Source of the DNA: Achromobacter spanius
Lineage (GTDB): Bacteria; Pseudomonadota; Gammaproteobacteria; Burkholderiales; Burkholderiaceae_B
DNA length: 64,000 bases
Direction: 5' to 3'
Assembly (NCBI RefSeq): GCF_002812705.1
Contig: NZ_CP025030.1
Location: 5,394,001 to 5,458,000 of the forward strand
Positions within the stretch are counted from its first letter, which is position 1. Each line of letters begins with the position of its first letter. Positions 52,776 through 62,069 of this stretch are shown here, piece after piece. Below the pieces are notes generated by a model that ran no database searches, was not told the origin of the DNA, and was given only the letters and a program-made list of their open reading frames with translations. A program made the position numbers and the translations under genes.

Positions 52776-53402
52776 TCAGGCAAGACCAAGCGTGGCCGGG
52801 TCGCCGCGGCCCACGCGGACCACGACGGGATCGTCGCTGGTCAGGTCGATGACGGTGGTGGGTGACTGCGGGCAGGCGCCCGCGTCGATGATGGCGGCCA
52901 GATCGTGGTCGTAGCGTTCGCGGATGGCTTCGGCGTCGTTCAACGCGTCGATTTCGTCCTTGGGAATGAGGGTGGTGGAAAGCAGCGGCGCGCCGACTTG
53001 CTCCAGCAGGCCCAGCATCACGAGGTGATCGGGGACGCGAATGCCGATGGTCTTGCGCGACGGGTGCGATACGCGCCGCGGCACTTCCTTGGTGGCTTCA
53101 AGAATGAAGGTCCACGGACCCGGCGTGGCAGCCTTCAACAAGCGGTATTGCTTGTTGTCGACCCGCGCGAAATGGCCGATTTCGGCCAAGTCACGGCACA
53201 GCAGCGTCAGGTGATGTCTTTCGTCCAGACCGCGTAGCCGGCGCAGGCCGTCCGCGGCGTCTTTGTCGTCCAGCCGTGCGACAACGGCGTAGCTGGAATC
53301 GGTGGGTACGGCCACGAGGCCCCCATCGTTCAGCCATTGGGCTGCCTGCTTGAGCAGGCGAGGTTGAGGATTCGCAGGATGAATAGATAAATGCAGAGCC
53401 AT
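52776..53402 (-). CDS. YrdC/Sua5-domain protein, YciO-like
   Basis: 208 residues with the YrdC fold: LNDGGLVAVPTDSSYAVV, then PGPWTFILEATKEVPRR and KTIGIRVPDH. The size and YciO-type sequence suggest the L-threonylcarbamoyladenylate synthase family. Whether it has TsaC activity for tRNA t6A or a divergent role cannot be decided here. Confidence 0.85.
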   Translation of the reverse strand: MALHLSIHPANPQPRLLKQAAQWLNDGGLVAVPTDSSYAVVARLDDKDAADGLRRLRGLDERHHLTLLCRDLAEIGHFARVDNKQYRLLKAATPGPWTFILEATKEVPRRVSHPSRKTIGIRVPDHLVMLGLLEQVGAPLLSTTLIPKDEIDALNDAEAIRERYDHDLAAIIDAGACPQSPTTVIDLTSDDPVVVRVGRGDPATLGLA

Positions 53403-53488
53403 GGGATTATCCTAACACTCTTGAATGCCGCTCAGCGACGAGCGGCGATGCAAAATGGCGGAGATGCCGACCCGCCCGGAGAAACAGT

Positions 53489-54340
53489 ATGCGCCTCGAT
53501 GACTCGCGCGAAAGCGACAACGTTGAAGACCGACGGTCTCGCGGCCCCCGTATCGGCGGCCGAGGCACCATCGGCATCGGTACGATAGTACTTGCCTTGG
53601 TGGCCATGTACTTCGGCGTGGACCCCAGCGTGGTCCTGCAGATGGCCGAAGGCCCGCCCGCAACGCAGCAAGCGCCCGCGACCCAGCCGCCCGCCAACGA
53701 CCCGCAAGCGCGCTTCGTGGCCAAGGTGCTGGGCGAAACCGAAGACACCTGGGCCGCCATCTTTCAGAAAGACCTGAACCGCCAATACGTCGCACCCAAG
53801 CTGGTGCTGTTCCGTGGCGCCACGCCCACCGCGTGTGGCACGGGCCAGTCCGCGATGGGGCCGTTCTACTGCCCGGGCGACAGCAAGGTGTATATCGACC
53901 TGGCGTTCTTCGATGAATTGCAGAACCAGTTCAAGGCGCCGGGCGATTTCGCGCAAGCCTATGTGATCGCGCACGAAGTCGGACACCACGTGCAGCATCT
54001 GCTGGGCATTTCGGATCAGGTGGATCAACTGCGCCGCCGCAATCCGGCCCAAGCCAATGCGCTGTCGGTGCGGGTGGAGTTGCAGGCCGACTGCTTTGCC
54101 GGCTTGTGGGCGCAGCGCGCCAATGCGGCTCGCAACATTCTGGAAGGTGGGGATATCGAAGAAGCGCTGGGCGCGGCCACCGCCATCGGCGACGACCGCC
54201 TGCAAAAGCAGGCGCAAGGCTATGCCGTGCCAGACTCTTTCACCCATGGATCATCCGCGCAGCGCGTGCGCTGGTTCAAGCGCGGCCTGGAAAGCGGCAA
54301 CATCAAGCAGTGCGATACGTTCGGGGCCAGCACGCTATAG
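53489..54340 (+). CDS. Neutral zinc metallopeptidase, YpfJ family
   Basis: 283 residues: cytosolic N terminus MRLDDSRESDNVEDRRSRG, one transmembrane helix (IGIGTIVLALVAMYFGV), then the Zn_peptidase domain with HEVGHH and GPFYCPGDSKVYIDL. Family length is normal. GGAG precedes the start. Confidence 0.9.
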   Translation: MRLDDSRESDNVEDRRSRGPRIGGRGTIGIGTIVLALVAMYFGVDPSVVLQMAEGPPATQQAPATQPPANDPQARFVAKVLGETEDTWAAIFQKDLNRQYVAPKLVLFRGATPTACGTGQSAMGPFYCPGDSKVYIDLAFFDELQNQFKAPGDFAQAYVIAHEVGHHVQHLLGISDQVDQLRRRNPAQANALSVRVELQADCFAGLWAQRANAARNILEGGDIEEALGAATAIGDDRLQKQAQGYAVPDSFTHGSSAQRVRWFKRGLESGNIKQCDTFGASTL

Positions 54341-54523
54341 CCATCGGCTGAACGCCTGATCCGCAGCGCCCCTTTGCTGTATATCCATACAGCAAAGGGT
54401 TTGCGCTGACTCCATCTTGTAAGATTACGCCCCCTCGCCCTGTTTGCGCGCATGAGTCCCTGCGCCATGCCGCGAGCGGTGCCGCGCATCCTTCGCGCAG
54501 TTCAAAGACCCTAGATCCGTTTT

Positions 54524-55060
54524 ATGGCCAACAAGTTCGAACCGTTAATTACCGTTGATGAGGTGCAAGAGATCCTTGCCGAACCCAAGGAAACCGTAAA
54601 ACCGATCGCCTGGCTGCCCAAGCCCGCGGCCAACAACATCCAGTGGATGGAGTTCGGCAGCGCCTGCAAGGTCAAGGGCGAAGTGCGCGACGACGTGATC
54701 TTTCGCGTGACCTACCGTGGCGCGCGTACCGTGGTGCACGGCCAGGCCACGATCTTCCTGACCGAAGCGTTCTGTGCCAGCCTGTTTGTGGGCCCGCACC
54801 GCGTGTTCGGCGTGGACACCGACGACTCCTTCCACACCAGCCTGGTGGGCGAAGGCCGGCCGCAGTTCCGCAAGCCGCTTGCGGACCGCAGCCACGAACA
54901 TATCTGGGTGGACGAAGGCGAAGGCTATGCCGAGCCGATCGTGCCCGCCCTGCACAATATCGGCGCGCTGATGCAGTACTTCCTGCCACGGGCGAACCTG
55001 ACGCTAGTCGGCGGTTTTGCGCATCCCCTCAAAGGCCGCCAAATCGAACTGATCCTATGA
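54524..55060 (+). CDS. Conserved hypothetical protein
   Basis: 178 residues starting MANKFEPLITVDEVQEILA. No domain recognised. Its stop overlaps the next start by four bases, so the two probably act together. Confidence 0.65.
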   Translation: MANKFEPLITVDEVQEILAEPKETVKPIAWLPKPAANNIQWMEFGSACKVKGEVRDDVIFRVTYRGARTVVHGQATIFLTEAFCASLFVGPHRVFGVDTDDSFHTSLVGEGRPQFRKPLADRSHEHIWVDEGEGYAEPIVPALHNIGALMQYFLPRANLTLVGGFAHPLKGRQIELIL

Positions 55061-55821
55061 GCAATTTTCTGGAAGCCTCCGGCTGGACCGTCCTGCCGGC
55101 CGGTGAACATGCCATTCGCGCCGTCGCCCCCATGACCTTGGGGCTGGACGGCCAGCACGCGGCCTTCTTCATCGCGCACCCGGACGACGCCACGTTCTAT
55201 CTGACCGACGCCTGTGAGACCTCGATGCACGCCTCCAGCTACGGCATCGAGATAGGCCCCAAACGCATCGACATGCTGAATGAAACGCCCGGCGTCAGCC
55301 TGGCGCATTTCGACCGCGACGGCGCCATCGTGGCCAGCGGCCCGAACGAGCAGTTGCAGGAAGCCTTGTGGGACGCGGTGAAGCTGGCGATGGCGCTATC
55401 GTTCCAATGCGCCAAGTGGATGCCCAAGTTCAGCCAACTGCGTTTTCGCGCCCAGGTGGGCCGCGCGCTGGCTGAAGGTGTGGGCGCAAACCGCATGGTC
55501 AAGGGCGCGCGCGCCAAGGGCAGCAGCGGCCACACGGCCGACTTCGCGTTCGCCGTCCGCGCGGCGGGCAGCACGGCGCTGACCTACATCGAGCCGATTG
55601 CGCTGAAGGCCGGCAAGAAGATGGACTGGACGCAGGTCTATCAAACCCACGGCAAGATGTCGGACGTAAAGATGGCCGACGCCCGCAACTCGCGCATGGT
55701 CATCCTGGAAGACGGCGCCACGGCCGAGGAATTCAAAAAGGCCGTGACCATACTGGAACAGTCCGCAACCGTGCAGACGCTGGCCAAGACGCGCGATTGG
55801 CGGGAAGTCTTTTCCGGCTAG
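55057..55821 (+). CDS. DUF1828/DUF1829-like conserved protein
   Basis: 254 residues from the ATGA-coupled ATG. The N-terminal part (HAAFFIAHPDDATFYLTDAC ... MLNETPGVSLAHFDRDGAIV) resembles DUF1828, and the C-terminal half DUF1829. Related pairs occur in phages and bacteria with unknown function. Confidence 0.55.
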   Translation: MSNFLEASGWTVLPAGEHAIRAVAPMTLGLDGQHAAFFIAHPDDATFYLTDACETSMHASSYGIEIGPKRIDMLNETPGVSLAHFDRDGAIVASGPNEQLQEALWDAVKLAMALSFQCAKWMPKFSQLRFRAQVGRALAEGVGANRMVKGARAKGSSGHTADFAFAVRAAGSTALTYIEPIALKAGKKMDWTQVYQTHGKMSDVKMADARNSRMVILEDGATAEEFKKAVTILEQSATVQTLAKTRDWREVFSG

Positions 55822-56090
55822 GACGGCATGTTCGTCAGGCCGTCGACGATTTCGCGGCCATGCAAGATGGCCGCGTGCACGGCTTCGCGTGGACTATAGA
55901 CAAATCCGCCGTCCGCAAAGCGCGGAACCGGATATTCGTCTCCGCCTTCCAGCACGGCGCCTGCCTGAACCACCATGACCGATGCGATGAATACGGGGCC
56001 GCTGGGCAACGCTGGAATTTCAGCGTCCGCGCCCCGGGACACCTTGGCCGTCAGCCGGTATCCCTTGTAGATCAAGTTGTTTTGATGCAC
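55818..56090 (-). CDS. Conserved hypothetical protein
   Basis: 90 residues starting MHQNNLIYKGYRLTAKVSR, beta-rich, ending in a helix (AVHAAILHGREIVDGL). Convergent with the previous gene, overlapping four bases. Family not certain. Confidence 0.6.
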   Translation of the reverse strand: MHQNNLIYKGYRLTAKVSRGADAEIPALPSGPVFIASVMVVQAGAVLEGGDEYPVPRFADGGFVYSPREAVHAAILHGREIVDGLTNMPS

Positions 56091-56312
56091 TTTCGGATGC
56101 CCTCGTTCTGCGGGTCAGCATACCCCGACCGTTCATGACAGTTCGGATATGTTTTGTAACCTCGGTGGTTAATGGAAACACTGTTGCGTCGCAATAATTG
56201 CGTCCCCGTTTCTAAGTGGTCACCCCGCATCGCGGGGTGGTGAACGCAATGGCAAGCCTGGCGCGGCTTTTCGGCTGACGTCGCGTTTTGTGACGCGACC
56301 GCGCCCACCGTT
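56091..56312. other. Intergenic region with an inverted repeat
   Basis: The hairpin CACCCCGCATCGCGGGGTG (56,221-56,239) stands out and may end transcription. No gene seen. Confidence 0.4.
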
Positions 56313-56978
56313 TCACAGGGATTTCCCTAGCCTCTGTTGCGAAAGCGCATCTTCGGACGAAATCATCCCTGTTGCCTGCATGTAATCGGGCAGATCCCAG
56401 CCGCGCCCCAGCATGATCATGCGGGTGTGCAGGTCTTCAAGCACCTGGGGCCGTACCTGCTTGCCCAGATAGCGCAATTGCTTGCGCCGCAAATCCACAA
56501 AGCCCAGCTCGTAGTCGCGCGCCAGGCCCATCCATAGCCGATGCGCGCCGGGCGATTGGCGCGCGCCGCTGATGATGCACAGGCCCGCATCCAGGCCCCA
56601 GCGGTAAACCGCCGTGGCAAGCCCCATGCCCTGATACGGCGCGGCGTATTTGGAATGCGGCGCGCGCACGAAAGGGTCTGCCCGCTTGCCTACTTCAATC
56701 AAGCGGTTGAAGACCGTGTAGCCCGCCACGCGGTCGCGCCGCACATCCACCACATACACGTAGTACTCGCCGTCGGCTTCGCGATAACGCAGCACGATGC
56801 CGGGGATGTCCGTCCGCACCTGCGGCAGCCCATGCAACCGGTCTGACGACCGCTGCATCCGCGTGTGGATGGCGTCGAGTTCACGCTCGACTTCTTCTGG
56901 CGCGTGATTGACATCAATGCGAAGCTCCGTGACGAAACGGCTGGGAAAACGGAATGCGTGCAGCGCCAACGTAGGCAA
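56313..56978 (-). CDS. GNAT-like acyltransferase of unknown substrate
   Basis: 221 residues from a TTG start with AGGAGG upstream; an in-frame TTG at 57,035 is less likely. Strands VVDVRRDRVAGYTVFNRL, then YQGMGLATAVYRWGLDAG, have the GNAT acetyl-CoA-loop style. Unknown substrate. Confidence 0.55.
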   Translation of the reverse strand: MPTLALHAFRFPSRFVTELRIDVNHAPEEVERELDAIHTRMQRSSDRLHGLPQVRTDIPGIVLRYREADGEYYVYVVDVRRDRVAGYTVFNRLIEVGKRADPFVRAPHSKYAAPYQGMGLATAVYRWGLDAGLCIISGARQSPGAHRLWMGLARDYELGFVDLRRKQLRYLGKQVRPQVLEDLHTRMIMLGRGWDLPDYMQATGMISSEDALSQQRLGKSL

Positions 56979-57159
56979 GGCCCCCTCCTGACGAAAGTTG
57001 ATAAGGCTATTGAGAACAACTGTGAAAAGAAACAATGCTCAAGAAGACTTGAACGGAAACAAGGCGACGAAAAAAAAGCCGCATTCGCGGCTGGAATGGC
57101 AATGTTCAATGCGCCGCCATCGGCCCAAGCCGTGAACGCGCAAAACGAAGGCTTTCAGG

Positions 57160-57897
57160 CTATGCCGCTGCATGCGTGTCCCCATGCAGCCCGTCGTGGG
57201 CGGCCTGCGCATCCGGAGCGCCGAAGAAAGCCGGGAACTGCCGCGCACCTTTTCGCGTGACCGACAGCGCGCGCGAATCCAGGCTTTTTTCGATCCAGCC
57301 TCGGTCCACCAAGGCGCTTAGCAAGGCCGCGCCCAGTGCGCCGCCCAGGTGCGAACGACGCTCGCTCCAGTCCAGGCAGGCGCAGGCAAAGCGGCGGCGG
57401 CGCTGCCGCGCTTGGGTCACGTCCACCCCCACCTGCGCCAAAGAAGCCTCGCCCAACGGGGTCAGCGTGTAGTCACGGCCATCAGCCGCCAGCCAATGGC
57501 GCGCGACCATGGCGTCGTGAATTCGCACAGCCAGCGTGCCTGCCATATGGTCATAGCAGGTGCGGGCCTCGCGCAGCGCCGACGGCGTATTGGGCTTGAA
57601 GGGCACGCGCTCGGCGCCCGCCACCACCAGCAAGGCTTCCAGCGCATGCCCCACTTCGCCATTGGCCAGGCGATAGTAGCGATGCTTGCCTTGCACGGCC
57701 ATGTCGACCAGGCCCTGTTCACGCAGGCGCTGAAAATGGCTGCTGGCCGTGGACGCACCGATATCGGCGGCGGCGGCCAGCTCGGTCGCCGTGCGCGCGC
57801 GCCCGTCCAGCAGCAGGCACAGCATGCGGGCGCGGGCCGGGTCGGCAATGGCGCCCGCCACGCCCGAGAGATTGATGTCGGCGAACTCGGATTCCAT
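57160..57897 (-). CDS. ArsR-type winged-helix transcriptional regulator
   Basis: 245 residues. The HTH (TELAAAADIGASTASSHFQRL) is followed by the wing and a longer C-terminal domain than classical ArsR. It is divergent from an MFS transporter 85 bp away, which it probably represses. Confidence 0.82.
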   Translation of the reverse strand: MESEFADINLSGVAGAIADPARARMLCLLLDGRARTATELAAAADIGASTASSHFQRLREQGLVDMAVQGKHRYYRLANGEVGHALEALLVVAGAERVPFKPNTPSALREARTCYDHMAGTLAVRIHDAMVARHWLAADGRDYTLTPLGEASLAQVGVDVTQARQRRRRFACACLDWSERRSHLGGALGAALLSALVDRGWIEKSLDSRALSVTRKGARQFPAFFGAPDAQAAHDGLHGDTHAAA

Positions 57898-57982
57898 GAT
57901 TCGCTATAGACCAAAGTGTTGTGTGCAAGGCGTAAGCATACTGCGGCTCATCTCAACAAAACATCCGAGAAATCCGAAAATC

Positions 57983-59314
57983 ATGTCTACCCCTTCCGCG
58001 TTCTTCGGTTGGAAAGTCCTTGCCGGCACGTTCGTGCTGGCCATCTTCGGCTGGGGCGTGGGCTTTTACGGCCCGCCCGTGTTCCTGCACGCCGTGGTGC
58101 AACGCACCGGTTGGAGCGTGGCGCTGGTCTCCGGCGCCGTCACGCTGCACTTTCTTAGCGGCACCGTGGTCGTCGCCAACCTGCCCCGCCTGTACCGCCG
58201 CATCGGCGTGCCGCAGGTCACCTTCGGCGGCGCGGTGCTGCTGGCGCTGGGTGTGACCGGTTGGTCAATGGCCGTGGCGCCGTGGCAGTTGTATGGCGCC
58301 GCGATGTTGAGCGGCATGGGCTGGGTGGCGTTGGGTGCCGCCGCGGTCAATGCGCTGATCGCACCGTGGTTCGTGCGACGGCGGCCGGCCGCGCTGGGCA
58401 TGGCCTATAACGGCGCCAGCGTGGGCGGTATTGTGTTCTCGCCGCTGTGGGTGTTTTTGATCGCGCAGGCGGGCTTTGCCCAGGCTGCCTGGTGGGTCGG
58501 CGCGGTGATGGTGGTGGTGATTGCTCTGCTGGCGCGCAAGGTGTTTTCGGTCACGCCGCAGCAGTTGGGCCAATTGCCCGACGGCGATGACGCCGCCCTG
58601 CCGGTTGCGGCGTCGTCCGCCCCCCTGCCGCGCGTTCCCCGCTTGTGGCGTGACCGCGCCTTTCTGACGCTGGCGGGCGGCATGGCGCTGGGTCTGTTCG
58701 CCCAGATCGGGCTGATCGCGCATCTGCTGTCGCTACTGGCGCCGCTGCTGGGCGCGCAAACGGCCGGCATCGCGATGGGCCTGGCCACGGCGGCGGCCAT
58801 CGCCGGCCGCACCATCGTGGGTGCGTTGATGCCCGCCGGCGCGGATCGGCGCAAGGTCGCGTGCGTGGCCTACGCCGTGCAAATCTGCGGGTCGCTCACG
58901 CTGATGCTGGCGGCCGACCATCAATGGGCGGTGTGGCTGGGCGTCATCCTGTTCGGGTCGGGCATCGGCAATGCCACGTCGTTGCCGCCGCTGATCGCGC
59001 AAACGGAATTCGCGCGTGAAGACAGCCTGCGCGTGGTGCCGTTGATTGTGGCGCTGTCGCAAGGCGCCTACGCCTTTGCGCCCGCGCTGTTCGGCCTGCT
59101 GCGCGCAGTGCTGGATGCAAGCGGGCAGGCGATGATCGGCTTCCTGGCGGCGGCGGCCCTGTTGCAGTGCGCGGCCATCGTCTGCTTCGCAGCCGGACGC
59201 GGCCATGCGGCGGCGCGGGTTGCGCCGCCTGCGGCCACTGCGGCCACTGCGGCCACTGCCGCCACTGCCGCCATCAAGCCGGCGGCCCCCGGCGCGCCAC
59301 CAGCGCGGCCATGA
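57983..59314 (+). CDS. MFS transporter
   Basis: 443 residues, about 12 transmembrane helices, starting MSTPSAFFGWKVLAGTFVL. MFS loops such as RRRPAALGMAYNGASVGG are visible. The C-terminal tail contains a tandem Ala-Ala-Thr run from nine-base repeats at about 59,231-59,270. Monocarboxylate-type or drug export substrate is not determined. Confidence 0.85.
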   Translation: MSTPSAFFGWKVLAGTFVLAIFGWGVGFYGPPVFLHAVVQRTGWSVALVSGAVTLHFLSGTVVVANLPRLYRRIGVPQVTFGGAVLLALGVTGWSMAVAPWQLYGAAMLSGMGWVALGAAAVNALIAPWFVRRRPAALGMAYNGASVGGIVFSPLWVFLIAQAGFAQAAWWVGAVMVVVIALLARKVFSVTPQQLGQLPDGDDAALPVAASSAPLPRVPRLWRDRAFLTLAGGMALGLFAQIGLIAHLLSLLAPLLGAQTAGIAMGLATAAAIAGRTIVGALMPAGADRRKVACVAYAVQICGSLTLMLAADHQWAVWLGVILFGSGIGNATSLPPLIAQTEFAREDSLRVVPLIVALSQGAYAFAPALFGLLRAVLDASGQAMIGFLAAAALLQCAAIVCFAAGRGHAAARVAPPAATAATAATAATAAIKPAAPGAPPARP

Positions 59315-59906
59315 CCGCGTCGCCGGCTTCGTTGGCCAGCCCTTGCGCCACGCCCTCGCGGTCGGCCGGCGTCCGGTTCTGGCTGACCTTCCATTTGCCT
59401 TCGATGCGCGATATCGGGATCTCCACCCCAATAATGGCCCGCATCTGCGCCGCAATGAAATCCGCTGGCGCCTCGTCCACGCTCCAAGGCTGCACGCGCG
59501 CCTTTTCCTGGCTGGCGGTCAGCGCCTCCAACTGCGCGCGCAGCCAGGCGGGATCATCCTGGATAACCGGCGTGCCCCACACATGCACCGCCACGAAATT
59601 CCACGTAGGCACCACCTTGTGCGTGTCGGCCTTGGTCGCGTACCAGGACGGCGTGATGTAGGCCTGTGCGCCATGGAATGCGATCAGGCATTCCTGCCCC
59701 GCCGCCAGATGCGCAAGCTGCGGATTGGCGCGCGCCACGTGCAGGCGCAGCACGCCATGGTCGCCTTCGGGATAGAGCAGACAGGGGATATGGTTGGCCA
59801 TCAAGCCGCCCTCGCCGCTGGTCATGACGACGCCCAGCGGATGGGCGCGGATAAAGTCGTGCTGGACGGCAAGGTCGTCTTCACGGAAAGCGGATGGCAG
59901 GTACAT
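59274..59906 (-). CDS. FMN-binding PaiB-family protein
   Basis: 210 residues starting MYLPSAFREDDLAVQHDFI, with MANHIPCLL, PSWYATKADTHKVVPTWNF and ISRIEGKWKVSQNRT, all hallmarks of PaiB. B. subtilis PaiB is a negative regulator of sporulation and degradative enzymes. It overlaps the MFS 3' end by 41 bp. Confidence 0.9.
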   Translation of the reverse strand: MYLPSAFREDDLAVQHDFIRAHPLGVVMTSGEGGLMANHIPCLLYPEGDHGVLRLHVARANPQLAHLAAGQECLIAFHGAQAYITPSWYATKADTHKVVPTWNFVAVHVWGTPVIQDDPAWLRAQLEALTASQEKARVQPWSVDEAPADFIAAQMRAIIGVEIPISRIEGKWKVSQNRTPADREGVAQGLANEAGDAVMAALVARRGPPA

Positions 59907-60021
59907 GGCGGGCAGGCGTCGTCAGGAAAAAACACAACATAACGCCATCGTGGCCCCATGCACAGGGCCAACGCTTAACCGTTTTATGGAGCCACCCTAG
60001 CGGATGTCACTGCGCCTGTGC

Positions 60022-60216
60022 TTATCGTCGGACACGCTCATAAGCTTGATTCATGCGTTCCCGCGCCTCGGTTTCGAGCGCGTAGGCGCGGTCATAGTTT
60101 TCCAGGCACCCCGGCGTGGGGCTGGGCCACTTGATGGCGGCGATGGCCGCGGTGAGCTCGTCGCGGGCGCGTTGCCATTCCCGCACAGCGGCATACCATT
60201 CCTTGGCGGTGTCCAT
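60022..60216 (-). CDS. Small helical hypothetical protein
   Basis: 64 residues starting MDTAKEWYAAVREWQRARD, likely a two-helix hairpin. No known family. Confidence 0.55.
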   Translation of the reverse strand: MDTAKEWYAAVREWQRARDELTAAIAAIKWPSPTPGCLENYDRAYALETEARERMNQAYERVRR

Positions 60217-60727
60217 AGTTGTCCCCCTATGTGCACACCTGAATCGTAGCGCCGCGCCTTACGTTTGCTTCTAAAAAAATAGGATGATCTCCAGACCCTG
60301 ACAGGGTTTACCCGTCGGATCGCTTGCGGCTTGCCGTCACATCGCCGTGTCTCGGTCGACACGGTCACGCCGGCTGGGGCACCAGACCGCAACTTGCGTA
60401 AAATCCCGCAGCCCGAACGGTGCGCGCCTGTGGCGCTTGCGGCCCAATGCGTGATCCGGCGATGCATTGACCGCCAACGCATGGCGCTTCCGAAAATGAT
60501 GCATCGGCAAACATTGCGCATTCAAGGAGAGGTCCGCACGCATCCCATCCGCTTCTGTGTCTTGTTGTCGGCGACTTGCCGCAAACGGGGAACATAGTCG
60601 ACTCGGGTCCGGTCCTAACCGTAGTTTTTTTCTTGAAAATCACGATGTGATGAATATTGACGTCAACCCTCACTTACCCACAGCCACGGCTAATGCTACT
60701 GTTCCGCCTGTGCAAGGAGTACATGCA
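60217..60727. other. 511-bp stretch without recognised gene
   Basis: Several short frames overlap but none has a credible start or family. AAGGAG at about 60,714 precedes the next gene. An AT-rich patch (60,625-60,660) may be a promoter. Confidence 0.35.
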
Positions 60728-60895
60728 ATGGATCAGAAAACGAAGCCCTGGGCCTTTCCCAAGCCTCATCCGGAAAACACCCCACGCGGTGAGCGCAACA
60801 AACAGGAGTTCGACGCTCCTGCCGAAGTCAAAAAACCCGCGCCTAAACCGCGCGCCAAAAAAGAACCGCCGGCCACAAGCCGGGCGCGTTCATGA
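60728..60895 (+). CDS. Small basic Pro-rich protein
   Basis: 55 residues starting MDQKTKPWAFPKPHPENTP, with a Lys/Pro-rich C terminus. Probably real because of AAGGAG upstream and distinct composition. Unknown function. Confidence 0.5.
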   Translation: MDQKTKPWAFPKPHPENTPRGERNKQEFDAPAEVKKPAPKPRAKKEPPATSRARS

Positions 60896-61061
60896 TGTTG
60901 CCGGCCAGGACGTACGCCGCCTGTGCGGCGTTGTCCGTCCCATGCCGGCCCCACCGCCACCCGTTGCCCTGACGGGATCCGCGCCGACACTCCCACGGCG
61001 CAATTGACGGTTCAAATCAAGCCCGGCCATACTCTGGCGGCCTCGACCGCTCAGGGATCCC

Positions 61062-62051
61062 ATGACCGCTTCCATCTTGCTTGGCATCACCATCACGCTG
61101 GTTGCCGCCTGGGGCGCGCTGGCGTTGTGGATACGCGCGCCCTTGGCCCCCATGGCAAGGGGCTTGCTGACGCTGGCCTGGTTGATGCTGGCGTTGGCGG
61201 CATTGGCCGCACTGGCCTGGCCCACATGGCGCGCCGCCGGCTACGGCTTCGCGCTGGCCACGCTGGCGCTAGGCATCTGGTGGGCGCGCATCCGCCCATC
61301 AAACGATCGGACATGGATCCCGGAAGTCTCAAGCCAAACACACGGCGAGGTCGACGGCGACCAGGTCACGCTGCACAACGTGCGCAACTTCGAGTGGCGC
61401 AGCCGCACCGACTTCACGCCCCACTGGGAAACCCGCCGCTACGCGCTGGATACGCTGCAATCCGTGGACGTGGCGCTGTCGTACTGGGGCCGCCCGGCCA
61501 TTGCCCACGCCTTGGTGTCGTTTGGTTTCGGCGATGATCAATACGTGGTGTTCTCGGTAGAGATCCGCCGCAAAGAAGGCGACCGCTTTTCCGAGATAGG
61601 TGGCTTTTTCAAGCGGTACGAGCTGAGCCTGATTGCGTCGACAGAAGAAGACAGCCTGCGCGTACGCACCAACGTGCGCGGCGAAGACAGCTACCTGTAC
61701 CGCATCCATATGCCGCCGGACAATGCGCGTTCGTTGTTCCTGGCCTATGTGGACAGCGCGAACCGGCTGCGCGACACGCCCCGCTTCTATCACACGCTGA
61801 CGGCCAACTGCACCACCATCGTGTTCCAGATGGCGCGGCGCATCGTGCCCGGCCTGCCGCTGGACTACCGCCAACTGGCATCGGGCTACCTGCCCGAGTA
61901 CTTCTTCGACCTGCGCGTGCTGCAGGGCGCGGACAGCGCCGCGCAGTATCGCGAGCTGGGCCGCTATACCGACCGGGCACGCGCTCACGGGGATGCCGCC
62001 GGGTTTTCTCGGATCATCCGGCAGGGCGTACCTGGCATCGACCCTTCGTAG
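61062..62051 (+). CDS. DUF4105-like membrane protein (Lnb N-terminal domain)
   Basis: 329 residues. Two or three N-terminal transmembrane helices precede a periplasmic domain with AHALVSFGFGDDQYVVFSVE, FYHTLTANCTTIVFQMAR and LDYRQLASGYLPEYFFDL, the DUF4105 signature with the Asn-Cys-Thr-Thr motif. It may be a cysteine peptidase-like enzyme. Confidence 0.8.
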   Translation: MTASILLGITITLVAAWGALALWIRAPLAPMARGLLTLAWLMLALAALAALAWPTWRAAGYGFALATLALGIWWARIRPSNDRTWIPEVSSQTHGEVDGDQVTLHNVRNFEWRSRTDFTPHWETRRYALDTLQSVDVALSYWGRPAIAHALVSFGFGDDQYVVFSVEIRRKEGDRFSEIGGFFKRYELSLIASTEEDSLRVRTNVRGEDSYLYRIHMPPDNARSLFLAYVDSANRLRDTPRFYHTLTANCTTIVFQMARRIVPGLPLDYRQLASGYLPEYFFDLRVLQGADSAAQYRELGRYTDRARAHGDAAGFSRIIRQGVPGIDPS

Positions 62052-62069
62052 ATTTTTTGCAAGCGCACC

